Assembly (NCBI GenBank): GCA_023212645.1
Contig: JALBYC010000001.1
Location: 992,001-1,056,000, forward strand
Direction of reading: 5' to 3'
Length of the DNA stretch: 64,000 nucleotides
Source of the DNA: Farysia itapuensis
Lineage: Eukaryota; Basidiomycota; Ustilaginomycetes; Ustilaginales; Ustilaginaceae
Shown: one piece after another, positions 1 to 10,022 of the stretch
Position numbering within the stretch: position 1 is the stretch's first letter
How the letters are laid out: every line of letters begins with the position of its first letter
Position numbers and translations under genes: made by a program
Notes under the pieces: generated by a model
Databases searched by the model: none
What the model was told of the DNA's origin: nothing
What the model saw: the letters and a program-made list of their open reading frames with translations, nothing else

Positions 1-192
1 ACTACTACCAACTCTTCCCATTCTGCCCCTGCTGTGAGTAGACCTATCAACGTTGGCGAGACGCCCAGCTGCGTCGAGAGCGAAGAGAGTTGGTGTACAA
101 ACCCATCTGCCGAGCGTTCCAGCAGCAGCAGACCGGCTACAAAGACGCTTCCATTGTACGCGATCTCTGATCTCGAGGAACTACCGGCGTAA
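1..192 (+). CDS. 3' end of an unidentified protein gene (partial)
   Basis: Reading frame 1 is open from the first base of the window to a TAA at 190-192, about 63 codons with no start inside. The residues are Ser/Thr/Pro/Glu-rich, as in disordered C-termini of fungal proteins, and the last residues read DLEELPA. No domain is visible. The frame is short enough to be open by chance, so this is a tentative call that the gene begins upstream of the window. The overlapping 66-codon frame at 53-253 lacks an ATG and is arginine-rich, so it is less convincing. Confidence 0.4.
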   Translation, partial: TTTNSSHSAPAVSRPINVGETPSCVESEESWCTNPSAERSSSSRPATKTLPLYAISDLEELPA

Positions 193-637
193 TCCTGGGT
201 GCGTTTCTGTGCCAAGCCGGGTATATCCAGCTTCATGTCGTGCTACGAGGTAGGAAACTTCCGGAAACGTGCCCGGCGACTACTGGCTCGTGCATTCAAT
301 ATACGCGAATCTGGACCCTGGATTCTCCTTCTGTAGCCAGCGCGGCAGCTTATCAAGCTTTGGTTTGGAGCTCAAGGATGACATGGTGGCGTTGTCGCCT
401 GAAGCATTTGACTCGCTAGTTGAGCACAGGGGTATGCTGATGCATTGGCTGTGTTGCTGGCTTGCTGCACAAGACTGCGCTGATTGAAGTTGTGTTTCTC
501 CGACGTACTCTGCGTGAAAGAAAGTTGACAGCTAATGCCGGTTGCCGAGTGTACGCGATAAACGTTCACCCTCGTCAACCAACACTGAATGCCCACACAT
601 CCCTAGCAACCTGCGTCACGACCGGAACCTGCCCGCC
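193..637. other. Intergenic region and 5' leader of the lipase-like gene
   Basis: About 445 bases between the tentative 3' end above and the ATG at 638. I see no tRNA, no repeat and no protein-like frame. Short open frames here begin at GTG or TTG and look random. It probably holds the promoter of the hydrolase gene. Confidence 0.5.
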
Positions 638-3600
638 ATGATTGATCACCTGCTGGGCAGACCGTCCACAAAGCTGAAACGCTTTCAGGTTTTCTCAGTC
701 ATCTTCTTCTGGCTCTGGTTCCTCGGCAGAGGCAAACGCGAAAGGGCAAACCCTCTGATCCGCAGGTTCAACCAGAAGTTTAAGCGCTTCTCACCATGGC
801 AACTCGTCGTGTTCAGCTCAGTCGGCATCTACGCCATTAGGCATCTCGACTCACTCCTCGGCTTCGGCTCGCCAGAACCTCTGGCTAGAATGTACTCGCG
901 TAACTTTTACCGTACCACCTGGATCGTCACTGCACTAGACGCTGGCTTTGCCACTGCTATGAATGTCAAGCCCAAGTGGCTGAGAGACATCCTCAGCATC
1001 GTCTTTACCGTCTACTACGCGATTTACGCAAACGAGGCCGATGAGAAGCTGCGCAAGTACCGAGCGTTTTGTACAGTGGAAATGATGAGGACGACTTGGG
1101 AAAAGACGACCAATCCGTACATCCGTCTTTTCACCTGGTTTCATCGACCTTCACTGCCGATAGCAAGGCCGCTCTTGATCCCGCGACCTTCCGTAGGCGC
1201 GCATCACTCACGGCCGACCAAAGCTTGGCTGTTCTATGCAAAGACCGAACGTCAGCTAAGGATGGAAGAGGAGCTCGTCGTCGATCTTTGCGGCGGCGGC
1301 TACATCTGCATGAATCCGCAGCACCATGAAGAGCGTCTGCGACAGCTTGCCAAGCAGATGCAAAAGCCCGTTCTTGCTGTCGATTACTGCAAAGCGCCCG
1401 AATACCCTTATCCCTTTGCCCTGGAAGAGTGCTTCGACCTATACCGGACGCTGCATGAGACTGCAGGCAAAGTCATTGGTATGTCTGGCTCCCCGAACTT
1501 CCGCATCATTCTGACTGGTGACAGCGCCGGAGGCAATCTAGCTACTGGCGTGGTTCTCAAGGTCATCGAGTATCCTCAGACCCGCATACAGGCTGCATAT
1601 GCAGCTGCAACATCAGACGGCGAGCCTCAAAAGGCTCCGACACTGCCGAAACCCATTGGCGTCTTGCTCAGCTATCCAAGTCTGAACTTTGGGTTCTCCA
1701 GCTGGATGAAGCCTGAGCACCTCAGACTGCTCCGACAGCAGAGTGAAGTCAATCTGGACAACCTCGCGCAGCATGAGAGCCTTACTGCCAGCTCCTCGTC
1801 GTCTTCGATTCGCTCACAAAGGAGGCGGTCCGCCGTCAATCTGGCAGCAGGGCGCAACCAAGATCGCAAAAAGACCGACGCAAAGCGAGCAAGGAGCAAA
1901 GATCGGTACAACGACCTACGCTCCTATCGCTCACTAACGCAGACTGCCGAGCTGCATCTGGACGAACGAGCCAAGTATGCCGAAGTCGAACCAACTTCAG
2001 ATGAGAACGCGTCTGGGTCGGAGTCGCCTTACGATCGTGTATGGGCTGAGTCTACATTGACTCCATCTTGGGAGCACAGTAGCCTTCCTTGGGGCCAAGT
2101 AGACAGGCAAGCCCATCTTGACAGAATCGCGGACCAGGAAGAAAAGCGAGCGCAAGCTAAATTCGAAAAGGAACAAGTAGCTCTGCAGAAAGTAGCAGAT
2201 GCAGCCGATGACAAGAACAAGGATCAGAAGCGGTCTCCGTTCAACACCCGACTCACGGTAACTTCTATGGCAGGCTATTTCCAAGATCGTATCATCTCTC
2301 AAGGCATGCTGCGAGCGATGGCGATCCTTTACATTGGACCGAAGCGCCAGCCAGATCTGGATCATGACTACTACCTTTCGCCTGTCGTCGCGCCGGCGCA
2401 TTTGCTCGCCGAGTTCCCGCCCGTCTTGTTCATCTGCGGCGAAAAAGATCCCATATGTGATGACACTGTTGTGATGGCGGGCAAAATCAGGGAGGCAAAG
2501 CTGGCCAAACAGGCCGACTTGACACGTCGAAGAGCTGCAGCCTCGTCTCGCTTCGGCGAAGGCCTCCGAACCACACCCATCTCCTCCTCCAACGTTCCCG
2601 TTGATCCCATCGAGAGCGAGACGCCAGAGGACTGGGTGCAGATGCGAATCATCGAGGGCTGGAGTCACGGTTTCCTTCAGATGTCTTCCTTGATGCCAGA
2701 AGCTAAGCAGGTGATCACGTTCCTTGGCACGTGGATGTCACTCGTGTTCGAAGAATACGCTGATAAGCTTGATGAAGAAAGACAAGCGCAAGGCGAGAGC
2801 CGAAGAATGGCAGTCGGAAGATCACTCGCTTTGCGTCAAGGGTCTCCTTTAGCTTCAAATCAGTCTTTGCCCAACCGCGCTGTCCCAACTCTCACTACGG
2901 ACTTGGTTGATGGTGCCGACTCTGCCAAATCAAGCGGATCCGCGCCGATTAGTCAGAGCAAGTCTGGAATTGTCAAGACTCCCTCGCCAGTGTTGCAAGC
3001 GAACGACGCAGATGATGAAGATGACGGTGACGAGGGAGCTTTGATGCTCATTCCAAAGGGCGGCCGCCGACTCTCGAATCGAGCTGCCAGTCCAGCGTCT
3101 GGATCTCCGAACCTTCGATCCTCAGGGGCTAGCGCGTCACTGCCCACTAAGCCGAAAGATCATCACGGCTCGCCCGTTCAACCTCAACTGGAGCTGCTAC
3201 GGGCACAGATGCGTGAGGAGCGGGCCAACAGCCACTCTGCGTCTCTCAGCGACAGCGAGACCACATTTGCTTCACAGCAACGGTCGTCACGACCTTTACT
3301 TAGCCAGGGCTACAATGTGCTTGGCAGAGCCGACAGCGACTCTCACCTGCCTTCGCATGCCAAGGACCGACAGAGCAGCTCCTCTTCCACCCCACGTCGC
3401 ACGTCAAAGACTGGCGCGACCCATCTTGACGAGAAATACCGCGCCATGTTGGTTGAAGAGACCAATCTGCTGGCACGGCGTCGGGATGACGTCCTGTACG
3501 GCCTGGAGAACAATTCTGCGGTAGTCCATTCGGATGATGAAGAACGTCCTCATTCAGGCCGTCATCACCATAGCAGGTCCCGATCACGCGACACTTCAAG

Positions 3601-3643
3601 CACAGCAGACGCCAATGACTCTGCTCCACCAGCATCGTTGTAA
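638..3643 (+). CDS. Alpha/beta hydrolase, hormone-sensitive-lipase-like family, with long insertion and tail
   Basis: Probable carboxylester or lipid hydrolase of the alpha/beta-hydrolase-3 (HSL-like) family, 1001 residues from the ATG at 638; the open frame upstream of it has no ATG. The catalytic triad can be read: nucleophile Ser296 in GDSAGGN, Asp604 in GEKDP and His677 in GWSHGF. The oxyanion segment reads LCGGGYI, so the usual first His is Cys. The stretch AVDYCKAPEYPYPFALEEC is typical of the family. The core is split by about 180 charged, low-complexity residues (roughly 370-550). The last 300 residues are Ser/Arg-rich and look disordered. A hydrophobic stretch near residues 15-30 (FSVIFFWLWFLG) may anchor it to a membrane. 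Substrate unknown. The family call is firm; an ER or lipid-droplet location is inference. Confidence 0.85.
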   Translation: MIDHLLGRPSTKLKRFQVFSVIFFWLWFLGRGKRERANPLIRRFNQKFKRFSPWQLVVFSSVGIYAIRHLDSLLGFGSPEPLARMYSRNFYRTTWIVTALDAGFATAMNVKPKWLRDILSIVFTVYYAIYANEADEKLRKYRAFCTVEMMRTTWEKTTNPYIRLFTWFHRPSLPIARPLLIPRPSVGAHHSRPTKAWLFYAKTERQLRMEEELVVDLCGGGYICMNPQHHEERLRQLAKQMQKPVLAVDYCKAPEYPYPFALEECFDLYRTLHETAGKVIGMSGSPNFRIILTGDSAGGNLATGVVLKVIEYPQTRIQAAYAAATSDGEPQKAPTLPKPIGVLLSYPSLNFGFSSWMKPEHLRLLRQQSEVNLDNLAQHESLTASSSSSSIRSQRRRSAVNLAAGRNQDRKKTDAKRARSKDRYNDLRSYRSLTQTAELHLDERAKYAEVEPTSDENASGSESPYDRVWAESTLTPSWEHSSLPWGQVDRQAHLDRIADQEEKRAQAKFEKEQVALQKVADAADDKNKDQKRSPFNTRLTVTSMAGYFQDRIISQGMLRAMAILYIGPKRQPDLDHDYYLSPVVAPAHLLAEFPPVLFICGEKDPICDDTVVMAGKIREAKLAKQADLTRRRAAASSRFGEGLRTTPISSSNVPVDPIESETPEDWVQMRIIEGWSHGFLQMSSLMPEAKQVITFLGTWMSLVFEEYADKLDEERQAQGESRRMAVGRSLALRQGSPLASNQSLPNRAVPTLTTDLVDGADSAKSSGSAPISQSKSGIVKTPSPVLQANDADDEDDGDEGALMLIPKGGRRLSNRAASPASGSPNLRSSGASASLPTKPKDHHGSPVQPQLELLRAQMREERANSHSASLSDSETTFASQQRSSRPLLSQGYNVLGRADSDSHLPSHAKDRQSSSSSTPRRTSKTGATHLDEKYRAMLVEETNLLARRRDDVLYGLENNSAVVHSDDEERPHSGRHHHSRSRSRDTSSTADANDSAPPASL

Positions 3644-3797
3644 TGCATGCACTGCTAAGCACTCTTGAAGTTTCTGCAGAGACATGACCACCTCGTGTGC
3701 CGACCGTATGTGTGTCGGAAAGCATGAGATATGGCACATATTACCTGCCCGATTTTCACAAATATAAACCACAAATGTCACGCGTTGCCAAAGCCAT

Positions 3798-3895
3798 GCG
3801 GCTGTAGTGTAGTGGTTTTGCATGTAGTTTTCCCATCCACGCTTCCAGCACTTGGCACAAAACTGAGGTCTCGGGTTCGAACCCCGACAGTCGCA
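3798..3895 (+). tRNA. tRNA-Gly (anticodon CCC) with a 24-nt intron
   Basis: A full cloverleaf folds by hand. The 7-bp acceptor stem pairs 3798-3804 with 3888-3894 (one G-U), followed by discriminator A3895. The D-arm spans 3807-3823 with an A box TAGTGTAGTGG. The anticodon stem pairs 3825-3829 with 3861-3865, and the loop is TT-CCC-A, giving anticodon CCC at 3832-3834. The T-arm at 3871-3887 is perfect, with loop TTCGAAC. An intron of 24 nt (3836-3859) sits after position 37, the canonical place for nuclear tRNA introns. A T5 Pol III terminator follows at 3900-3904. It lies between the hydrolase gene and the reductase gene. Confidence 0.93.
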
Positions 3896-3899
3896 TCTC

Positions 3900-3904
3900 T
3901 TTTT
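3900..3904 (+). terminator. Pol III T-tract terminator of the tRNA-Gly gene
   Basis: A run of five T residues begins five bases after the discriminator base of the tRNA gene, the usual place for RNA polymerase III termination. Confidence 0.8.
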
Positions 3905-4068
3905 GGGCCCTCTATTTTGCAGCATGTTCTGGCCACAGAGCCAGTTGTTTTCGCAGGGACACAGCACACACGAGGTAAGGGTGAAGTTGCTGAACATTCC
4001 AACGTCTAGTGACCGGGAGCTGTTTTGGATGGTGATTAAAGCAAGCGTGATTGGAGTGGAGTGGGAGA

Positions 4069-6240
4069 CTAAGACCAGACGTCAAGGAGAAGACGGGAGC
4101 GCTCCTTGAGAAGCTTCATTTCCTTCTTGCCTTCCTCAGCAGAACCTTTTGCTTCTTCTAGGATCTTGGCAAAGATGGCTTCGACGTCGTGAGCCATGCC
4201 TTTCGCTTCGCCGCAAATGTAGATGTAAGCCTTTCGCTCGAGGATGTCTTCGGCGAGTTGCTTGCGTCGCTCCCATATCAGGTCCTGTACGTAAATCTTG
4301 GAGCCATCAGGCTTGAATTTTTCGCGTGAGAGCGACGTGTCCATCGTGAACTTGCCGCCGAGCTTTTCTGCGTACTCTGGCCATTCTTCGCGGTAGAGGA
4401 AGTCCTCGTTGGCCTTGCGACAGCCGTAGAAGAGCCAGATGTTGCCCCAGTCCTTGAGTGCGTCGGCAGGGGAAGCGCCATTGGCTTTCTCGAGCACCTT
4501 TTGTGCACTGCACACGCGGTCTTGAACGAAAGAGCGAAACGGAGCCACTCCCGTACCTGGGCCGACCATAATGACTGGGATCTTGGGTGAGGTCGGCAGG
4601 CGGAAGTTGGAGCGTCGGATGTGGATGGGTGCGCGGTACTGGTTGTCTTTAGTGAATATGCCGCGAGGACCGCTCAAGAGGTATTTGGGCGTGCCATGGC
4701 GAGGGTCGTTGGGACCACTGGGCTGTTCGTTGTTCATCTGCATCTTGATGGTGCTGATGAAGTTGGTAGCCAGACCATGGACCCAGGGCGACGACTGATT
4801 CGCCTTGTATCGAAGCACGACGGCAGTGATGTGCACCGACTTGGGGTGCATCTTTGGGCTCGAAGAAATCGAGTAGTATCGGGGGCCGACACGCGGTAGT
4901 TCGGAAATGACGCGGTCAAAGGGAATGTTCCAAACTTTGCTCTTGATCGTTTCCGCGTGTGGGTCATTTCCGGCTACTAGCTGCATGGCTGCGGCGGTCT
5001 TGAGACATCGACTGCCGATCTCGGCCTGGAAAGACTCTTTGTTCGCGCACGCTTTCTCAAGCTTGGCCTGAATGTCAGGGCTGGGTGCATACTTGGCAAA
5101 GTTGTTTAGTGTCTGTCGAGAGGCGTGGCCGGAGAGGTCGAGGTAATAGCGGAAGATGGCTTCGTAAGTTGTCGGCGTAGGGAAGGGAACTTTGGCGAGT
5201 GTGGGGTCGAGTGACTCGACGTCAATCACCGTCTCTCGCTTCTCTTGCAAGCCGAGAACAGAAAGCATGCGGTCCACCTCTTGTTCTGGATTGTGGGCCC
5301 AAACAGCAATATGGTCTCCATGCTGGTAGGAGATGCCGGAACCTTCAATGTCAAATTCGACGTGGACACAAGTTCGATCGGCGGTGCCTTCGACAAAGAG
5401 CTCACGAGCCTTGGTGACGACAGCGTTGTAAGGGTTTTTAGCATCGTGGATGCCCTTGGTGCCGAGTAGAGCTCGGGCCGAGAGTTCTCCCTGGTAGACT
5501 TTCTCTTCAGGGTGGCTGGCTACTTCGACAACCTTGAAGTCTGCTACGTCGCCACCGCCACCCTCCTCAAAGTTGAGAGCAGAGGCAAGAGCTTCAAACA
5601 TAGGGTCCTTCCACGCCAGATAGTCTTCTTCCATGCTCTTGTCGTCGTCACCCTCGCCTCGCTCGCCGATGCGCTTGGCGCCAAAGGCTTGCAGTTTGAG
5701 GTCGAGATTTCGCGCGACAGCATTGAAGTGCTCATAGGTCCGATTGCCGAGACCGAAGAGGACGTAGTTGAGGTTTTCGAGTCGATCGCCATTGGAGAAC
5801 TCGGGGGTTTCGTTGTCAAAGAATTCCATGAGACCGACAGCGTTGTCGGTAGGTTCACCCTCGCCGTAAGTGGCCATGACAAAAATGGCGACGCAGTCGT
5901 CGGGCATCTGGTCGAGCTTGTCAAACTCATACTCTTCAGGGTCCAGTACGAGAGAAGATGTGCCGAAACGGGCCTTTGCTTCTTTGGCGAGCTTGGTAGC
6001 GTACTCTTCGGCTGTACCGGTCTGAGAGCCATAAAAGATGGCGATGCGCTTTTTTTGCGACTTGAGCTTGGATACAAAGTCGCTTGTAGAAGCATCAGCG
6101 CCTGCTAGAGACGAGCCATTGGCGAGCTTGGATGCAGTGTCCTTGGACGCACCGCCACCAAAGATGGATTCTCGGTAGAGATACAAGAATGCCAACAAGC
6201 CGCCGAGGCCGAGGACGATGAGATCGATCTGAGTGGCCAT
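4069..6240 (-). CDS. ncp1: NADPH-cytochrome P450 reductase
   Basis: Transfers electrons from NADPH through FAD and FMN to microsomal P450s, as in ergosterol synthesis; ER membrane, cytosolic face. The protein is 723 residues from the ATG at 6240; a longer frame to 6420 is 5' leader. Order: N-terminal membrane anchor (about residues 5-25), flavodoxin-like FMN domain with IFYGSQTGTAEEYA (from about 68) and ATYGEGEPTDNA, connecting/FAD domain with PRYYSISSSP, and NADPH-binding domain with MVGPGTGVAPFRSF and IYICGEAKGMA. It ends in DVWS, with the aromatic residue that stacks on FAD. Length fits fungal enzymes and no intron is needed. It is divergent from the phytoene synthase/lycopene cyclase gene with about 1.1 kb between start codons. 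Confidence 0.97.
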   Translation of the reverse strand: MATQIDLIVLGLGGLLAFLYLYRESIFGGGASKDTASKLANGSSLAGADASTSDFVSKLKSQKKRIAIFYGSQTGTAEEYATKLAKEAKARFGTSSLVLDPEEYEFDKLDQMPDDCVAIFVMATYGEGEPTDNAVGLMEFFDNETPEFSNGDRLENLNYVLFGLGNRTYEHFNAVARNLDLKLQAFGAKRIGERGEGDDDKSMEEDYLAWKDPMFEALASALNFEEGGGGDVADFKVVEVASHPEEKVYQGELSARALLGTKGIHDAKNPYNAVVTKARELFVEGTADRTCVHVEFDIEGSGISYQHGDHIAVWAHNPEQEVDRMLSVLGLQEKRETVIDVESLDPTLAKVPFPTPTTYEAIFRYYLDLSGHASRQTLNNFAKYAPSPDIQAKLEKACANKESFQAEIGSRCLKTAAAMQLVAGNDPHAETIKSKVWNIPFDRVISELPRVGPRYYSISSSPKMHPKSVHITAVVLRYKANQSSPWVHGLATNFISTIKMQMNNEQPSGPNDPRHGTPKYLLSGPRGIFTKDNQYRAPIHIRRSNFRLPTSPKIPVIMVGPGTGVAPFRSFVQDRVCSAQKVLEKANGASPADALKDWGNIWLFYGCRKANEDFLYREEWPEYAEKLGGKFTMDTSLSREKFKPDGSKIYVQDLIWERRKQLAEDILERKAYIYICGEAKGMAHDVEAIFAKILEEAKGSAEEGKKEMKLLKERSRLLLDVWS

Positions 6241-7334
6241 CGTGAGCACAGCTATATCGGTAAAGACGCTGTGGGGTTTGAAAGTCGCAGAGACTGTTGG
6301 ACGGTGGTGAGGAGAGAAGGAAGGGAGTGAGACCATGTTTCGCGCGGTATTTGGAGTCTCACGCGCTTTTTCCGTGACGACGCTTTGGACCCAACACTCG
6401 AATAAAAAACCAGCTCTCACGACTCACAGTCACGACAGGGAGCTGTATACTCGGTGTACGGGAGCAAGTATGCACTTTATATGATCAAAGCTCACGTAGT
6501 CTCACAGCTTGCACACGGCAACGCAACAAGGTCGACCTTGTCTTCATGTGGGGGGAATGTTGTCCGGCTGTTCCGGCCGGCGAGAAGCAACAATTTCTGA
6601 GAGCCAGATTTCGGTTGCCTTCAATTCCGAGACAGCTCGGTTTATGTAATCCGAAGCTCATTCAGGCGCTGACATCGTTCAGCAGAGCGCAGCAGTCAGC
6701 ACGGTGTCGGCAAAACCATTTGAACAGTTCCTGCGGACCCTGTTTTAGTGAATGACATCTCAGCTCGAGCGAGCAGCTGGACATGCTGCAACCGTGACTC
6801 CCACGCGAGCCGCCACGCGCAAGCTGTGCAAGCTTTCAAGGTGAAGAACTCTAACGTCTCCATCTGCAAATAATCTCAAATCGGGAGAATCGGGGTCGCT
6901 TACCCTTCTCCGATATACTCCACATGGTCGCCCTAAGCGCTCTTGTTCACCAAGACAAGGCGCCTTCGGCTTGCAAATGAGGTAAGGGATGAAGTTCTCC
7001 GGAAAAGCTTGCGCAACGCTGCAGGCTAGCTCCAAAACCTTTTGAGATGAAGTGCAGTGCACATGCTACGGCGCAGAATGACGATCGTGTTAAAAAAATC
7101 CGGTCATGCAGGTCATGGTGAATTCCGAATTTGGACCGTCGGTTGTTGATCCAGTTTTCAGGATCGTTCTCATCTGTCATTACCTCTCATCGAGCAGCCA
7201 CCCTTGATAACAGGTGCACTTACAACCCCCTGTCCAGTGGGACAGCATAAGCTACCTCTTAAGACCAGCTCCCACTCTCGACATGCGACTTGCCGACTTT
7301 TCCCTTTGACGTATTCGCTGCATTGGCGTCCAAG
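6241..7334. promoter_or_regulatory. Divergent promoter region between P450 reductase and crtYB
   Basis: About 1.1 kb separates the two divergent start codons. No protein-like frame or RNA gene is seen. It contains an 8-codon upstream frame just before crtYB. I could not recognise a specific light-response or sterol-response element by eye. Confidence 0.6.
7283..7309 (+). promoter_or_regulatory. Short upstream ORF in the crtYB leader
   Basis: An ATG at 7283 opens an 8-codon frame (MRLADFSL) that stops with TGA at 7307-7309, 25 bases before the main ATG at 7335. It lies in a different frame from crtYB. If it is inside the mRNA it could lower translation of the carotenoid gene. The transcription start is not known, so this is tentative. 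Confidence 0.35.
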
Positions 7335-9356
7335 ATGTCGATGACCGACTTCGAGTCCCCTGCCTGGCCGGTATGCACTTTGAGCTACCGAGTCTTCCAT
7401 TTGCAGTGGACTCTTCCACTTTGCTTTGCGCTATACCTGCTCAACAGGCCTTTTCTTACGCGGCTGGACTACGCCAAGCTCACATTGCTCCCAATCATCG
7501 CATTTCTGTGGACAACGCCATGGGACAATCTCATTGTCAAGAACCATGCTTGGTTCTATCGTCGGCACTGCATATGGTTCACTGTCGGCTATGTGCCAGT
7601 TGAAGAGTACTTCTTCTTTATCATCCAGAGCATCGTAACTACGCTCTGGTGCAGCTTTGTCACCCGTTGGCGTTTGCCCAACCTTTACGTTTCTCGCGTG
7701 CATGGGACCAAGCCGCCGCTCAGCCTAGCAAAAGTTGCCGTTGCTCTCTCCTCGGTAGGTTTTGCTGTAGGTCTCTGGGCCGCTAAGCCAAACTCTAGCT
7801 CCTACTACTTCGGCATGATTACATGGTGGTCCTCAATCCCACTGGGTCTGCTCATGTGGGGCTCCATCGATTTCATTGCCTCTATGGGCTTTTGGGCTGG
7901 CGCTTTACCCTTCTTTATTAGTGTTGCGGCTCCCACCGTGTACTTATGGTGCTCTGATATCTACGCTTTGCGCAGAGGCACTTGGCACATCAACGAGCGC
8001 ACGTCTCTCAACATTTTCCCGTTAGAAGATCTGCCGATCGAGGAGATGCTCTTTTTTGTGGTAACCAACACCATCCTCGTCACGGCTTGCTTTGCATTCG
8101 ACCGCTGCGTTGCTATCTGTCGCTCAAATATCCCCGCCAATGATGTTGCGCTTTCTCCGAGCTTCTTGCCTCTAAACCTCTTTTCCACCTATAAGCAACT
8201 CTGGCTTGCATTTGTACAGTCAGACACTGCCCAAGTTTCTCACGCTCAAGACGTAAGACTTTCTTTGCAAGTTCTGCAGAAAGCTTCCAAGTCCTTCAGC
8301 GCCGCAAGTCTGCTTTTGCCATGGGATCTTCGTACCGATTTGGGCTGTCTATATGCTTTTTGTCGAGTAGCGGACGATTTGGTCGACGACGATGCTCTTG
8401 AGCTAAAAGCCAAAGAACGCAATCTGCAAACCGTCCGGGATGTAATTGATGCAATATACGACCACCCAAAGACGGGGTCTACTGCCGTGCGCGGTCGTGT
8501 TTCCCACATCCTCGCCAATTGCTCGATTGACGTTGGGATTCAATCCAGTATATGTGCCGCGGCATGTTCAATAGCACCGTTGGCCTCCTTCATCCCCAAA
8601 CGACTCTGGCTCGAGATGCTCCAAGGCTACACCACCGATCTCAATTTCGACAACCACGAATCTTCACTCAAGACGCGCTTTCAAGATCTAGCCGATCTGG
8701 TGGAGTACTCGCAATGTGTAGCTGGTGTCGTTGGAGAGATGTGCACACGACTCATACTTGGTCGATGCGGTGTGCACGTCGATCCACATCTCGAAGTTGA
8801 CCGTGTTATCCAGTTGCCTGCGACTGGCCGGACGACATCCGAAAAACAAGCGCCAATGGAGCATATCGATCTAAGCACTACCGAAGGCGTCCACACTCTT
8901 CTTTACGAAGCGAGACGTATGGGCGTCAGTCTGCAACTCGTCAATATCGCGAGAGACATTATCCCGGACTCGGTGGAGCTGGGACGATGCTACTTGCCTC
9001 TGGATCTCTTTGCAGAGGAAGATGGCGACATGCAGGCGGCATTACTGGCGAAGCGGGTTGCTTTGCCTTCGGACCAGAACGCGGTAAAGTCAGTTCGACC
9101 GGAAGCTGTCCGAAAGTACGCATTGCAGCTGCTAGACATTTCCAAAGAGCTTTATCGCCAGTCCTTTCCGGCTCTCAATCATATCCCAAATCAGCCGGCG
9201 CGCTCTGGTCTCAGAGCCGCATGCTCGGTCTACTCGGCCATAGGGACACGGATCGAAGCACAGTCCGCTTCTGAAGTGGCCAGCGGCAAGAGAGCCCGCA
9301 TGTCACCGTTGAATCGACTAGCTCGAGCTCTTTCTGCCGTATACCTTGGCTCGTAA
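7335..9356 (+). CDS. crtYB: Bifunctional lycopene cyclase / phytoene synthase
   Basis: Condenses two geranylgeranyl diphosphates to phytoene and cyclises lycopene to beta-carotene, as in crtYB, al-2, carRP and Ustilago car2 proteins. The protein is 673 residues from the ATG at 7335; an ATG at 7341 is equally usable. The N-terminal half is a multi-spanning cyclase with two internal CarR-type repeats, each carrying a Pro-x-Glu-Glu motif ([11 protein letters not shown] near residue 88 and [12 protein letters not shown] near 230). The C-terminal half is a squalene/phytoene synthase with the first Asp-rich motif in [11 protein letters not shown] and the second in [21 protein letters not shown]. 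No desaturase or oxygenase gene is in the window, so the carotenoid genes are not tightly clustered here. Confidence 0.96.
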   Translation: MSMTDFESPAWPVCTLSYRVFHLQWTLPLCFALYLLNRPFLTRLDYAKLTLLPIIAFLWTTPWDNLIVKNHAWFYRRHCIWFTVGYVPVEEYFFFIIQSIVTTLWCSFVTRWRLPNLYVSRVHGTKPPLSLAKVAVALSSVGFAVGLWAAKPNSSSYYFGMITWWSSIPLGLLMWGSIDFIASMGFWAGALPFFISVAAPTVYLWCSDIYALRRGTWHINERTSLNIFPLEDLPIEEMLFFVVTNTILVTACFAFDRCVAICRSNIPANDVALSPSFLPLNLFSTYKQLWLAFVQSDTAQVSHAQDVRLSLQVLQKASKSFSAASLLLPWDLRTDLGCLYAFCRVADDLVDDDALELKAKERNLQTVRDVIDAIYDHPKTGSTAVRGRVSHILANCSIDVGIQSSICAAACSIAPLASFIPKRLWLEMLQGYTTDLNFDNHESSLKTRFQDLADLVEYSQCVAGVVGEMCTRLILGRCGVHVDPHLEVDRVIQLPATGRTTSEKQAPMEHIDLSTTEGVHTLLYEARRMGVSLQLVNIARDIIPDSVELGRCYLPLDLFAEEDGDMQAALLAKRVALPSDQNAVKSVRPEAVRKYALQLLDISKELYRQSFPALNHIPNQPARSGLRAACSVYSAIGTRIEAQSASEVASGKRARMSPLNRLARALSAVYLGS

Positions 9357-10022
9357 ACATCACAAACATTTCTAGCATATAGTCACAATCACATCGATCG
9401 AGAAAGTGCATGAATACTGAGATGGATCGAGGTTTCAAGCTGCAGACGGCGGTGTCATTCGGAAATTTCGCGCTAAAAGTAGGATCGGGAACGTCGGGAA
9501 GGGCTATCATGGGACGCGATTACAAAATCTGTGCAGCAGCCAAAAACAAAACCTAGCCGCTTCAATAAGAACGCTCTGGCCAAAAGTGTAGTGTGTTGTT
9601 GAGCCGTGGGACGTGGACCATCCATCTTGTGGTAACTGACTGCATCCTCTCCTTTGTCAGTCAGAGACTGTCCAACAGCTGCCACCAAGCGTATCCTCCC
9701 CATCAACGACAGGTGCAGAACCTTGCTACCCTACCACGCGCATTAGCGACTCCCACTTCGCGTTACGTCCCTGAAATCTCCGGGCGCGCGTCACCTACTT
9801 CATCTCAACTTGCGACATCACGCACCGATAGGTCCGGCCTGTAGTGTCTGCGCAGTCTCCCAACCTGCTACTCTGCTTAAACCAGATAAGCCTCTGCAGC
9901 CACCATCACTCTACGCATGCAATCCTGACAGTCGCTCACCGCGGGACAGAGTCCGCTCTCTAAACGTTGTAGGTCTCTCATCTGGCCCTGTGAACCCTCG
10001 TCGAGGCCACTCAGCAGCAATA
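9357..10022. other. Intergenic region and long 5' leader
   Basis: About 665 bases between crtYB and the next ATG. The frame of the following gene stays open back to about 9810 but has no ATG before 10023. No RNA gene or repeat is seen. Confidence 0.5.

Noticed and set aside
269..487. 72-codon plus-strand frame near the left end
   Set aside because: It begins with GTG, has no domain and lies in the likely leader of the hydrolase gene.
6760..7180. Minus-strand frames between the reductase and crtYB
   Set aside because: Two overlapping short frames with no family features in a divergent promoter region.
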